Of a stretch of 61,116 bases of DNA, positions 1-9,163 are shown in pieces. The stretch spans positions 1 to 61,116 of the forward strand of contig CAUZSN010000005.1 in assembly GCA_963582345.1 (NCBI GenBank), given 5' to 3'. Under the pieces are notes generated by a model, which did not search any database, was not told the DNA's origin, and saw nothing but the letters and a program-made list of their open reading frames with translations. How positions within the stretch are numbered: the stretch's first letter is position 1; every line of letters starts with the position of its first letter. The translations under genes were made by a program, and so were the position numbers. Source of the DNA: CAUZSN01 sp963582345. GTDB taxonomy: Bacteria > Planctomycetota > Planctomycetia > Planctomycetales > Planctomycetaceae.

Positions 1-149
1 AACAACTGGTAAAAAAAGTGCAACGACATTGCGGTAAAAACTGCCAGTTAGCGTTTGCTTCATTAAGACCCTCGGAATTCTCCATCCAGTAGCGAAGGCG
101 ATTCGCGGTTGAATCTGATATCATTCGGCGCGGGAATAACCGTGTCCGA

Positions 150-851
150 ATGGTTGGCAGCATGGGTTTACTGATGGCGAAACCGGGTTTAAGCCGCGAA
201 GAAATCCGCGACTTCGATTGCAGGGCAACCGAGCAATTTGGCGTTCCTGGTGTTGTGCTGATGGAAAACGCTGGCCGCGGTTGTGCCGAGCTGGTGATGA
301 ATTTGGGGATCGACGGCCTGGTCGCCGTGTGTGCCGGCAAAGGGAACAACGGCGGTGACGGATTCGTCATTGCCAGGCACCTGGAAAACCAAGGCTACGA
401 AGTGCAGGTGTTCTTGTTCTGTGACCCTGAAGAACTGCAAGGTGACGCTCAGATCAATTTCCAAATCATTCAGTCGGCAGGAATGCGAATTCATGTTATG
501 GGCACCCGTCCGGATCCAGACGAACTCACCCATGAATTGGCCACTGCCGATTGGATCGTTGATGCGCTTCTCGGAACAGGTACACACGGAGGTCTTTGTG
601 AACCGTTCCTCATGGCCATTGGTGCCATCAATCTTTCCAGCTCGAAAGTTCTCGCCGTTGACTTACCTTCCGGCATGAATTGCGACACAGGACGGCCGAT
701 TGATGACGCTACGTCCGGCATCTGTGTCCGTGCCGATCATACAGCCACGTTTGTAGCTGGCAAGTTGGGCTTTGGTGCCGCTGGTGCAGAAGAACTAACG
801 GGTGTTGTACACGTCATTGATATTGGTGCGCCTCGGGCCGTGTTGGAATAG
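150..851 (+). CDS. nnrE: NAD(P)H-hydrate epimerase (YjeF_N domain only)
   Basis: Epimerises damaged S/R-NAD(P)HX so that the hydrate can be repaired; cytoplasmic. The 233-residue protein shows the family motifs LMENAGRG (37-44), GKGNNGGDG (63-71), VDALLGTG (137-144) and DLPSG (171-175). It ends after the epimerase domain, so the ADP/ATP-dependent dehydratase domain often fused to it in other bacteria must lie elsewhere. In-frame ATGs at 150, 162 and 174 are all possible starts; none has a convincing Shine-Dalgarno. It appears to be a single-gene unit. Confidence 0.9.
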   Translation: MVGSMGLLMAKPGLSREEIRDFDCRATEQFGVPGVVLMENAGRGCAELVMNLGIDGLVAVCAGKGNNGGDGFVIARHLENQGYEVQVFLFCDPEELQGDAQINFQIIQSAGMRIHVMGTRPDPDELTHELATADWIVDALLGTGTHGGLCEPFLMAIGAINLSSSKVLAVDLPSGMNCDTGRPIDDATSGICVRADHTATFVAGKLGFGAAGAEELTGVVHVIDIGAPRAVLE

Positions 852-1185
852 CGACACGGACAATTGACCGCGACGTTGCGAATCTGGTCTGAAAATCGCG
901 CAACCTCGTAACGGAAATTTTACGGTGAGCCATGACTATTCTGGACGTGTACTTTCCCGTGGGTACTCTGTCCGGAACGCTCTTGCAGCAACTGGTTCAC
1001 TGTACGTATAGTCCCACTTCGAATCGACGGAATGCACATGTGGTATTAAAAAACTTGTAGAGTTTCTGCGTCGTCGCCGATGTGATGAACGGAGTCGATT
1101 GAATGTCGCATGAGCTGGATCAAGCCAATCACATGGCCGCGAAGCAGGGCAATAATCGCGTTGCCAATGAATTCATTAAAGCTGT
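852..1185. other. Intergenic gap, nothing recognised
   Basis: This stretch lies between nnrE and scpB. I see no recognisable gene, no terminator with a T-run and no RNA. A 43-codon open frame from the ATG at 1103 runs into scpB in another frame and looks accidental. Confidence 0.5.
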
Positions 1186-2106
1186 ATGTCCACTGACCGA
1201 GACGTCGAGATGCGAGAGATCGAGAACGAAGTAAGATCTTTACACCCATCAGAAAGCGAGTTGTTGGGAGAAGATCTTGAGCAGGCTTATCAACGAGCGT
1301 TGCAAGCGAACGAAGCTGTTGAATGCGAAATTGGACAGCAGTTAGACGAGCATGCTAAATTGAATGTTGTCGACCATGCAACGTCGAGGCCGACAGACCC
1401 ATCGGACAACTGTTTTGGGGATCATCAGTCGGTTGTGGGTGACATTGCGAGAAGCGTACAGGGTTCTGGTATTGAATATGACGCTGCGACAGAAAGTCGA
1501 TTTGCAACAACCTCCGAACCATCAGCTGCTTCGGTTGAGGTTCAGCGAGACGTATCTGGAGAAACAGCTGGGATATTGGCATCGCGTATCACGCCGATGC
1601 AGGTAATCGAGGCGGCTTTATTTGTCGGTGGGACCCCACTAACGACGAAGCGCATTCGTTTACTGCTACGGGCCGAGTACGATCAAGATTTCGTTGAGAG
1701 GACGGTCGGTGAGCTGAACCACCAGTATGCGACTGAAGGCCGACCTTACGAGATTACCTTCGGCGAAGGCGGTTACCGTATGGCATTACGGCCGGAATTC
1801 GAGAGTGTGCGCAGCCGTGTTTACGGACTGGGGCCGAAAGAAGTTCGACTGTCGCAAGACGCTTTGGAGGTTCTAGCATTGGTGGCATACCAGCAGCCTA
1901 TTACGCGACAGAGAATCGAAGAGCAAGGCAGAAATAATTCCGGCATCATCTTGCGTCAACTGTTACGGCGCGAGTTAATCACAATCGAGCGAAACCAGAA
2001 GTCTCGCAAAGATGTTCGCTTCCGCACAACGCCCCGTTTCTTGTCACTATTTGGACTGGGCCGTCTAGACGAACTGCCACGAGCGGACGACTTGAACTTT
2101 AAATAG
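1186..2106 (+). CDS. scpB: SMC-Scp complex subunit ScpB with long N-terminal extension
   Basis: ScpB is the winged-helix (kite) subunit that works with SMC and ScpA in chromosome condensation and segregation. The ScpB domain fills residues about 132-306. It carries the typical first helix (MQVIEAALFVGG) and the strongly conserved DALEVLALVAYQQPIT segment, followed by a second winged helix ending in FLSLFGL. Residues 1-130 are acidic, low in complexity and unlike ScpB, so the protein is much longer than the usual 180-200 residues. scpA is not in the window. The ATG at 1186 is kept, but a later start is possible because the extension is unconserved in appearance. Confidence 0.9.
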   Translation: MSTDRDVEMREIENEVRSLHPSESELLGEDLEQAYQRALQANEAVECEIGQQLDEHAKLNVVDHATSRPTDPSDNCFGDHQSVVGDIARSVQGSGIEYDAATESRFATTSEPSAASVEVQRDVSGETAGILASRITPMQVIEAALFVGGTPLTTKRIRLLLRAEYDQDFVERTVGELNHQYATEGRPYEITFGEGGYRMALRPEFESVRSRVYGLGPKEVRLSQDALEVLALVAYQQPITRQRIEEQGRNNSGIILRQLLRRELITIERNQKSRKDVRFRTTPRFLSLFGLGRLDELPRADDLNFK

Positions 2107-2210
2107 AGCTGGGAGTTCGAGATCGTGCCCGATTGCTACGCGACTTGGCTTGTTTCAGAGAACACGCAGGCAAGAAAAGGCTCTAAGTGGTCCGCGAATT
2201 CAGCGCGGAC

Positions 2211-2456
2211 TCACGCGGAAGATTGAGTCTCTTCGGAACCAGTCTCCAGGTTTTCCGGTTTGTTTTCAGACTCAATGCCCTGGTCGTGAGTGATTTCACG
2301 CTGAATAGCCTCGTACACTTCTTGTCTGTGTACCGGAACTGACCTGGGCGCATCGATTCCCAGACGGACTTTGTCGCCACGAATATCGACAACCGTCAGA
2401 ACGATATTATCCCCGATAATGATGCTTTCGTCACGTTGTCTCGACAACACAAGCAT
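2211..2456 (-). CDS. csrA: Carbon storage regulator CsrA
   Basis: Small dimeric RNA-binding protein that binds GGA motifs in mRNA leaders and controls translation. The N-terminus MLVLSRQRDESIIIG, the RLGIDAP segment and EVYEAI are diagnostic. The CsrA core ends near residue 57; the remaining ~24 acidic residues are an extension. A strong AGGAG sits a few bases before the ATG. A 14-bp perfect palindrome lies about 47 bp upstream (2503-2516). The gene is divergent from cstA, with about 450 bp between them. Confidence 0.93.
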   Translation of the reverse strand: MLVLSRQRDESIIIGDNIVLTVVDIRGDKVRLGIDAPRSVPVHRQEVYEAIQREITHDQGIESENKPENLETGSEETQSSA

Positions 2457-2909
2457 CCGTTCAACTCCTTTTCCTTTGGGATCACCGAAGATCCTGGCTT
2501 CTTACATGTACATGTAGCACTTAAATCGTCAGCCGAGAATGTCGAGAGGAGTCTTGATTTGTTAAATTGCCTAGAGTCAACGATTTCCACGTCAACCTTT
2601 ATCAGTTGTAGGAAGGTGGCAAGTTGATATAGCTTAAGGTGGATGTCGTCAGCGGCACGAAATGCCGACGCAAATTGAGCATTTTAGCGGTCTGCAGGGA
2701 TTGGTGAGTCTATGCCGATCGTCACACTGGTGATACTGCGTATTTCCGATGAGTACGTCGTGTTGTATGTTTACGTTTGATAGGATAGCTTGCGAAGCGC
2801 AATCGATGCCGGCTAATGTCGCGTGGCACCTGTTGGGGGGAGTCAGTGGTGGTAAAATTGACCTGATTTTCAAGTCCTTTGTTGAACCGCAACTAAGGAA
2901 CCAAGGACG
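2457..2909. other. Divergent intergenic region csrA/cstA
   Basis: This 450-bp region should hold the promoters of both csrA (minus) and cstA (plus). Apart from the csrA Shine-Dalgarno, the palindrome at 2503-2516 and the cstA Shine-Dalgarno I see no gene or structured RNA in it. Confidence 0.5.
2503..2516. promoter_or_regulatory. 14-bp perfect palindrome upstream of csrA
   Basis: TACATGTACATGTA is its own reverse complement. It lies in the csrA-cstA divergent intergenic region, 47-60 bp upstream of the csrA start, where an operator or promoter element would be expected. The binding factor is unknown. Confidence 0.4.
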
Positions 2910-4808
2910 ATGTTGACGCTGTTGATCGCCGTTGGTGCTTTTGTCGGCTACATCATCGCCTACCACACGTATGGTCGTTGGCTGTCGAAGAGAATCTTTA
3001 ATTTGGATTCCCAGGCCGAGGTTCCCAGCCATCAACTACGCGACGACGTGGATTTTGTACCGGCGCGTAAAGAGGTGATCTTTGGGCATCATTTTACTAG
3101 CATTGCGGGCACCGGACCGATCGTGGGGCCGGCCATTGCCGTGTTTTGGGGCTGGTTGCCGGCATTGTTGTGGGTGCTTTTGGGATCTATTTTCATCGGA
3201 GCGGTTCACGATTTCAGCACTTTAGTAGTTTCGTTGCGTAATCGTGGCCAAACCGTGGGCGAAATTGCAGGCAGGTTGATCACGCCACGCGCCCGCGTGC
3301 TGTTCTTGTTGATACTTTTTATGGCGATGACAATCGTCTTGGCGATCTTCGGCTTGGTGATCGCTTTGATTTTTGCGATGTATCCCGAATCGGTCGTGGC
3401 AATCTGGATCGAGTTGCCGATTGCGATTGCCATTGGTTATTGGGTTTACCGAATGAAAGGTGGTTTGCTAGTTCCGTCACTGTTGGCGCTGGGCGTGATG
3501 TACCTGGGGATTTATGTCGGGACATACTTATTGCCGGTCGACATTCAGAGCCTGTTCGGTTTACAACGATTGGGGCCGTTTCCCAATGCTGTCATTCTTT
3601 GGACGTTTGTCCTGTTGATTTATAGTGCGGTGGCATCGGTATTGCCAGTATGGTTATTGTTGCAACCGCGCGACTACATCAACAGTCATCAATTGGTGTT
3701 GGCTCTTGGATTATTGCTACTCGGCGTGATCGTTGCCGGTGCCAAAGGAGACGCAGATCTCATAGGCAGTGCTCCCGCAGTTGCCAACAACATTCCAGCC
3801 GACGCTCCGCCGATATGGCCATTCCTGTTCATCACCATTGCCTGTGGTGCGGTCAGCGGTTTTCATTGTCTGGTCAGCAGCGGCACTAGCAGTAAACAAG
3901 TCGCCAACGAAACTCACGCCCAGTACGTCGGCTATGGAGCAATGTTGTTGGAGGGCGGGTTGGCGGTGATCGTGATTCTGGCGTGTTGTGCGGGCGTCGG
4001 AATGGGCAAGTTTGAGCGCATTGGAAAGGGGGTAAATTACGTCTACAAGCCTCAAGTCGTCAGTGAGACCGGCGAACAACTCACCGGTTTCACCGCTTGG
4101 AAAACTCGATACGACACACAGAAGGGTTGGGCTGCGTTCAGGCTAGGTGATAAGATCGGCGCGTTCATCGAAGGCGGAGCGAATTTTCTGTTGGCTATCG
4201 GAATTCCATTAAAGCTAGGAATTGGAATCATCGCTGTGTTAGTGGCGAGCTTTGCCGCGACGACACTCGACACGGCGACCCGGCTGCAGCGGTATGTTAT
4301 TCAGGAATTGGCGGTGACCGTTCGGGTTCGACCGTTGAAAAACAAATTTTGTGCGACCGCCCTTGCAATTGGATTGGCCGCGCTAGTGGCCATGATTCCC
4401 TCGAGTTCACAAATGGGCCCCGGCAGCGGTGGCTTGATTCTGTGGCCTTTGTTCGGCGTAACGAATCAATTGCTGGCCGGGCTGGCCTTTATGGTGATAT
4501 CGTTTTATTTATGGCGCCGGAACAAACCGGTCTGGTTCGCGGTGATTCCCATGATCATCATGCTAATCATGCCGGCGTGGGCCATGTTGTGGAAGATGTT
4601 CAACTTGCAGTCGGGTTGGTTATGGCAGCAGGAGTATTTGCTCTTTAGTTTTGGTGCTGTGATTCTAATACTACAGGTGTGGATGATGATCGAAGCCTTC
4701 CTTATCTGGCCGCGGGCACGCGGCGTACTGGAAGAGGCTTTGCCACCGCTTCCCGTGCGAACACCAATTTCTGCCGCTGCGAGTGTCGTCGAAGGACCAA
4801 ATTGTTAA
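2910..4808 (+). CDS. cstA: Carbon starvation protein CstA family transporter
   Basis: Multi-pass inner-membrane protein of the CstA family, whose members take up peptides or pyruvate during carbon limitation. The 632 residues are almost entirely hydrophobic helices with short loops. The signature GHHFTSIAGTGPIVGPA lies at residues 59-75, with GAVHDF shortly after and SGTSSKQ further on. The ATG follows two purine-rich stretches (AAGGAA and AAGGA). The neighbouring divergent csrA is suggestive, because CsrA represses cstA translation in E. coli; whether that holds here is inference. Confidence 0.92.
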   Translation: MLTLLIAVGAFVGYIIAYHTYGRWLSKRIFNLDSQAEVPSHQLRDDVDFVPARKEVIFGHHFTSIAGTGPIVGPAIAVFWGWLPALLWVLLGSIFIGAVHDFSTLVVSLRNRGQTVGEIAGRLITPRARVLFLLILFMAMTIVLAIFGLVIALIFAMYPESVVAIWIELPIAIAIGYWVYRMKGGLLVPSLLALGVMYLGIYVGTYLLPVDIQSLFGLQRLGPFPNAVILWTFVLLIYSAVASVLPVWLLLQPRDYINSHQLVLALGLLLLGVIVAGAKGDADLIGSAPAVANNIPADAPPIWPFLFITIACGAVSGFHCLVSSGTSSKQVANETHAQYVGYGAMLLEGGLAVIVILACCAGVGMGKFERIGKGVNYVYKPQVVSETGEQLTGFTAWKTRYDTQKGWAAFRLGDKIGAFIEGGANFLLAIGIPLKLGIGIIAVLVASFAATTLDTATRLQRYVIQELAVTVRVRPLKNKFCATALAIGLAALVAMIPSSSQMGPGSGGLILWPLFGVTNQLLAGLAFMVISFYLWRRNKPVWFAVIPMIIMLIMPAWAMLWKMFNLQSGWLWQQEYLLFSFGAVILILQVWMMIEAFLIWPRARGVLEEALPPLPVRTPISAAASVVEGPNC

Positions 4809-5070
4809 GGTCTGAGCCGCGACGAGTTAGCGGCGGCATGCCATCTCAATCCGAGCTGCCACCCGTGTCGTCCAAAATCGATTTTCTTGTAAGTCGACCG
4901 ATACTGTCGTCACAAGCGAATCGGGTCCGACGCAAGGCAGGACGGTTTTTCACTGCGCCCTGGCCTAACGACCGTCGTCGTGGTCGGTACGTGCGGCTTC
5001 GCATTGATTGAGCCTACCGCAAAACCATGATCGGCCAGGTGCCGAATGAGAATCGTTTCATGTACATACG

Positions 5071-6015
5071 CTATGCGACTTGCTCGTGTAGCGTTTCAGA
5101 CTCTCCATTCAGCCGTTTGCAATAACCGTTCTGTCTTTGTTCAGCTAGACGGCTCAGCCCTTCAGAAACCATGGGCATGGAAATGCCTAAGGCCTTGCGA
5201 ATTTTTTTGGTGTGCAACGATGTTTCGGCGGCGCAGAAGTCCGTTGGTCGCTGCGACAACGAGTGGTTGGCAGCCGAACCTGGCAACGTCAGCCCAAGTT
5301 GGTTGGCCAGCTCCTGCACGAATTGAGCAGGATTGACTCGTTCTGCACCTGCGACGTGGTAGATGCCCGTGAGTGATTTTTGAAGCGCACGCTCCAGAAT
5401 GCTGGCCAAGTCAGTTGCCAGGATCGGAGTGGCGTGTCGTACAGAATCAAACGTTACGACGCGAGACGTCTCGAAAGCTGACACAGCCCGGTCGATCCAA
5501 CTTGAGCCGACGGATGAAGGGCTCCAACCGTAAGCGCTCGTCCGAACTACGAGGGTGTTCGGACAGAGTGTTTCGGCAAGATGTTCTATAGATTGTATCA
5601 CCCGTGCTGCATTGTTGGTGCAAAGGCAGTCCGAGTCCTCTTGGTGGAACATCCATGGGCCGTTGAAGACGGCGTCCGACGATATAATGGTCAGATGAGA
5701 ATCGAATTCCGCTGCGGCAGTCGCCCAATTGCAAACAGCGTGAATCGAGTGATCGTCGGATTGGTCCAGTTCGTCAATGTCCCAGGATGATCGTGCTGCA
5801 GTTGAGCAGTAAACGATCCATTTCGGTTGAGTTGACGATACCCACTCGCGGACTGTTTCTTCGCTTGAACGCATATGGCAGGTTATCGTTTCGCACCCTG
5901 CAATAGAAATTTTTGAACCTATAGACAGTCCAACGACGCGGTAGCGGTCCGCAAGAGTGGCGGCAAGATTAGCTCCCACGACGGTTTCAATTCCGACGAT
6001 AAGAATCGTGTCCAC
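5071..6015 (-). CDS. RmlD-like SDR-fold protein, catalytic motif missing
   Basis: The protein follows the outline of dTDP-4-dehydrorhamnose reductase (RmlD) and sugar-nucleotide reductases: an N-terminal Rossmann start (TILIVGIETVVGANLA), a SSDAVFNG segment (112-119) matching the family's SSDYVFDG, VVRTSAYGWSP, and a C-terminal 'GIYHVAGAE' matching GIYH..G. Two hallmarks are changed. The central Gly of GxxGxxG is Thr, and the YxxxK catalytic pair aligns with Ala136 and Ile140. It may bind a nucleotide sugar without reducing it, or have another role. No other rhamnose genes are nearby. Confidence 0.65.
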   Translation of the reverse strand: MDTILIVGIETVVGANLAATLADRYRVVGLSIGSKISIAGCETITCHMRSSEETVREWVSSTQPKWIVYCSTAARSSWDIDELDQSDDHSIHAVCNWATAAAEFDSHLTIISSDAVFNGPWMFHQEDSDCLCTNNAARVIQSIEHLAETLCPNTLVVRTSAYGWSPSSVGSSWIDRAVSAFETSRVVTFDSVRHATPILATDLASILERALQKSLTGIYHVAGAERVNPAQFVQELANQLGLTLPGSAANHSLSQRPTDFCAAETSLHTKKIRKALGISMPMVSEGLSRLAEQRQNGYCKRLNGESETLHEQVA

Positions 6016-6481
6016 GCTTCGCCTCCCTGCATCGGCGTGACAGAAAGTAATCCTGACTCTTGGTTATAAGGTGCCATCAGCAGCACAAACACTCGTCATT
6101 CGGCCCTATGATCTCCACTTGTACGCTGGACCGAAGGACGCGGAGTATATCCAGGCCGGCCAAAGTTCGCCAACCCCAAATTGTCGAAATTTGTTTCCGC
6201 AACACGACTTCCGATGAATCGAAACGAACGGAAAACTCATGTTGACGGAACACACAGAAGTCCGTATTGTTCCGCCTACCTTCGTGGTGCTCAGGCGTTG
6301 ATTCGCATGGGTGACTCTCTGAAGGACTCCTCTCTCACGAACTTTTCACCAACGCACAATTTGAGTCAAATTCACTGACGATACGATCAGGCGCCGCTGT
6401 CTAGGTAGGCGTTGAACGGTTCGTTACCGTGATAATAGTCGCTGGCATTGCAATTCTCTAACTTTTGGAAAGGAACCCTTG
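6016..6481. other. Intergenic gap, nothing recognised
   Basis: This 466-bp stretch lies between the divergent RmlD-like gene and the small lipoprotein gene. Short open frames here look random. Its last 15 bp hold the GGAAAGGA Shine-Dalgarno of the lipoprotein gene. Confidence 0.45.
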
Positions 6482-6787
6482 ATGAAACAACTTTCAATTG
6501 TGTTACTGGCACTGGTGATGGTGACGTCATCCAGTGGTTGCTGTTGCTCGTGGTGGCCATGGGGCATGGGTTACGGTTATCAATATGGTCAACAAGGATG
6601 CTGGGGTGGAAGGTGTCCGGACCCAGGTCAACCTGGTACTTTGGTGACGCCGTCGGGAGCTTATTACAACACGTACGGCACCGTGCAGTCCGGTCTTCCG
6701 GTATCTGCTCCTAGCATCACCGCGCTACCGCCCGTTTCTTCTAACTATCCGACGACTGTGCTGGAGTCGTTGCCCACATATCGGTAA
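6482..6787 (+). CDS. Small putative lipoprotein, Gly/Tyr/Pro-rich
   Basis: A 101-residue exported protein of unknown function. The start at ATG 6482 is fixed by GGAAAGGA seven bases upstream; a TTG three bases earlier is less likely. The N-terminus MKQLSIVLLALVMVTSSSGC is a lipoprotein signal with a Cys at the expected place. The mature part opens with Cys- and Trp-rich sequence, then Gly/Tyr-rich and finally Pro/Ser/Thr-rich disordered sequence. Such proteins usually sit at the cell envelope; no domain is recognised. Confidence 0.7.
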   Translation: MKQLSIVLLALVMVTSSSGCCCSWWPWGMGYGYQYGQQGCWGGRCPDPGQPGTLVTPSGAYYNTYGTVQSGLPVSAPSITALPPVSSNYPTTVLESLPTYR

Positions 6788-7077
6788 GACCGATCAAAAG
6801 GGGGAATCGATACATAGTGTCGACAGGTGTGACGGATTTGTGATTTTTGTCGTGCTTCGTCACCGACGTACGCACAGAAGTTTCCCATTGTGTCCGCACG
6901 GATGGTCCACACGGCTGGTTTGTTGGGCATATCGTCCCGGCACTCTGCACCGGTTGCCGATTCACCAGGCCAAGCGAGGGCGTTCTTCCCGTCGCGCGCG
7001 ACTCTCGACCGGCGACAGGCGAATTCTTACAATTCAACAACCTTCATTCGCCGCACGGTCTGGTGTCGAGACCCTCA

Positions 7078-7656
7078 ATGGAAATCGTCCAATACGAGCA
7101 CCCTGCGTTGCGTTGGAAGTCTAAGTCGATTGTTCAGATTGACGCCCGGCTCCACAAATTGGTGCGTCAAATGTTCGACCTGATGTACGAAGCAAAGGGA
7201 ATCGGCCTAGCGGCAAATCAGGTGGGGTTGCCGTACCGGTTTTTCATCGTGAACGTCACCTCTGATCCCGACGAGAACGGGGAAGAATTTGTTTTCATCA
7301 ATCCCGAAATCGTCCATCGAAAGGGCAGTGTCGAAGGCGAAGAAGGTTGCCTAAGTCTGCCTGAGCTGTACGGGCAGGTTCGACGCGCCGATGATGTCGT
7401 TGTCGACGCCTTTGGCCTGGACGGCAACGGATTTCAAATGAAACTAACAGAATTACCCGCTCGTGTGATTCAGCACGAAACCGATCACTTGGACGGAACG
7501 TTGTTCATTGACCGAATGAGCGAAACCGGGCGACGTGAAATTGAACCTCGATTACTCGACTTTCAAGCGTATTTCCGCCGACAGCAGGCAGCCGGCGTGA
7601 TTCCATCGGATGAGGAAATTCAACAACAGCTGTGTGAATTGGAGCAGAAATTGTAG
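7078..7656 (+). CDS. def: Peptide deformylase
   Basis: Removes the formyl group from the N-terminal Met of new proteins, using a divalent metal. The three family motifs are intact: GIGLAANQ (41-48), EGCLSLP (89-95) and HETDH (133-137); the Cys and two His bind the metal. The frame is open for 77 more codons upstream, but the family begins at MEIVQYEHPALR, so ATG 7078 is chosen, giving 192 residues, a normal length. The stop TAG shares its final G with the GTG start of fmt, so the two are probably translationally coupled. Confidence 0.95.
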   Translation: MEIVQYEHPALRWKSKSIVQIDARLHKLVRQMFDLMYEAKGIGLAANQVGLPYRFFIVNVTSDPDENGEEFVFINPEIVHRKGSVEGEEGCLSLPELYGQVRRADDVVVDAFGLDGNGFQMKLTELPARVIQHETDHLDGTLFIDRMSETGRREIEPRLLDFQAYFRRQQAAGVIPSDEEIQQQLCELEQKL

Positions 7657-8633
7657 TGGCGATTCGAGTTGTCATGTTAGGCACTGGCAGCTTCGCACTG
7701 CCGACGTTTCTGGCGCTGCATCAGACGGCCCACCAAATTGTCGGTTTGTTGACGCAGCCGGACAGAATGGGTCGTGGACATCATCACCATCGCAACGTGA
7801 TGAAGCAGGCTGCTCTGCAGCGGAACATTCCGGTCATTCAGCCTGAAAACGTCAACGCTGGCGAGGTGCTGGAAACGCTGAATTCGCTTTCCACGCATTT
7901 GTTCGTTGTCGCGGCGTACGGGCAGATTTTTACGAAAAAATTTCTGGAAATTCCGGAATTGGGAACGATCAACCTACACGCGTCGCTGTTACCAAAGTAT
8001 CGAGGAGCGTCTCCCGTCCAACACGCGATCCTGAACGGTGAAACCGAGACGGGCATCACGATCTTTCAGGTTGAATCGAAGTTGGATACAGGTCCGATTT
8101 TGGCTGTGGAAAAAACAACCATCGGTCGAAGAGAAACAGCTGGCGAATTGGAGGAACGATTGGCCGCAATCGCTGTTCCGTTGACTTTGAAAATTATCGC
8201 TCAGTTGGAAGCCGGGACAAGCCAGCCCGTCTCGCAGCTTTCGGAAGTCGTGACGAGTGCCCGTCGGTTGAAGAAATCGGACGGAGGAATCGACTGGAGA
8301 AAATCGGCTCAGAAAATCGACTGTCACGTACGTGCTATGCAGCCATGGCCTAAAGCATTTACGTATCTGTGTCGGTCCGACCAGTCAACTATGCGACTGA
8401 TCGTCCTTGATGTAGAACCGGTCGATATGAATTCTGATGGCAACGATGCGAATGCAGAAGTCGGATCCGTTTTAGTCGCTGACGGAAAACGGCTGATTGT
8501 CCGAACGGGCAGCGGTCTAGCTGAGATTACGCGACTGCAGCCGGATGGTAAGCGCGCCCTGAAAACCAGCGAGTTTTTGCAGGGCTATACCGTCAGATCA
8601 GGTGATCGAATGTCTCACGATGTCGGCGGTTGA
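7656..8633 (+). CDS. fmt: Methionyl-tRNA formyltransferase
   Basis: Formylates Met-tRNA(fMet) from 10-formyl-THF for initiation. It shows the catalytic Asn106 and His108 in NLHASLLPKYRGASP and Asp144 in KLDTGPI, followed by a C-terminal OB-like tRNA-binding domain starting near residue 210. The length of 325 is normal. The GTG start overlaps the def stop by one base, so formyl addition and removal are encoded as a coupled pair, a common arrangement. Confidence 0.95.
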   Translation: MAIRVVMLGTGSFALPTFLALHQTAHQIVGLLTQPDRMGRGHHHHRNVMKQAALQRNIPVIQPENVNAGEVLETLNSLSTHLFVVAAYGQIFTKKFLEIPELGTINLHASLLPKYRGASPVQHAILNGETETGITIFQVESKLDTGPILAVEKTTIGRRETAGELEERLAAIAVPLTLKIIAQLEAGTSQPVSQLSEVVTSARRLKKSDGGIDWRKSAQKIDCHVRAMQPWPKAFTYLCRSDQSTMRLIVLDVEPVDMNSDGNDANAEVGSVLVADGKRLIVRTGSGLAEITRLQPDGKRALKTSEFLQGYTVRSGDRMSHDVGG

Positions 8634-8782
8634 TTGAAGATTTGTTGTTGCGAGCTCTTCATCATAGGCAGCATGGTCGTCAAGATTTTTAATCAAGGAC
8701 GTGCAAGAAAACAATCTTGCCCCACTTTCACAATTTTGAGAACATTCACTCGTTTCCTAATCAAGTGGTTCATACGGATGTG

Positions 8783-9109
8783 ATGCCGATGCGTTGTTTA
8801 TTCGCAGTCTTTTTTGGAACGATATTCGGAGGGGCGTTAGTCTTCGTTGCTTTTCAGTACCATGTGATTCGCGAGGACGACGATTTCTTAATCGTTCCCA
8901 AACGGCAAGCGTCACTCACCGATTCCTATGTAGACGTTCGCGGGTGGGATGCTGACGAATGGAATAGTCATCCTGTTCTGTCGAAAGCAGTGACTGATTA
9001 CGGTCGCAGCGACCTTGTCAAACGAACGCTGACGCGGGGCCTATTTGACAATCTGTTTCGCTCGTTCGATACCAGCGACCACAAGGATTCGACATCTCGA
9101 CAACAGTAA
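8783..9109 (+). CDS. Small single-pass membrane protein, unknown
   Basis: From ATG 8783 the product is 108 residues: a short N-terminus (MPMRCL), one transmembrane helix (about residues 5-25), then a soluble part with VPKRQASLTDSYVDVRGW, WNSHPVL and a C-terminal polar tail. The frame is open 22 codons further upstream, but that part is polar and lacks coding character. The segments around 'VPK..ASL.D.YVD.R' feel like a family seen in other planctomycetes; this is recollection, not a search. No function can be assigned. Confidence 0.6.
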   Translation: MPMRCLFAVFFGTIFGGALVFVAFQYHVIREDDDFLIVPKRQASLTDSYVDVRGWDADEWNSHPVLSKAVTDYGRSDLVKRTLTRGLFDNLFRSFDTSDHKDSTSRQQ

Positions 9110-9163
9110 TCGAATTCTCAGACGCGACACCGTTTACAGCATACGCACGCAGGAATTTGTTCG

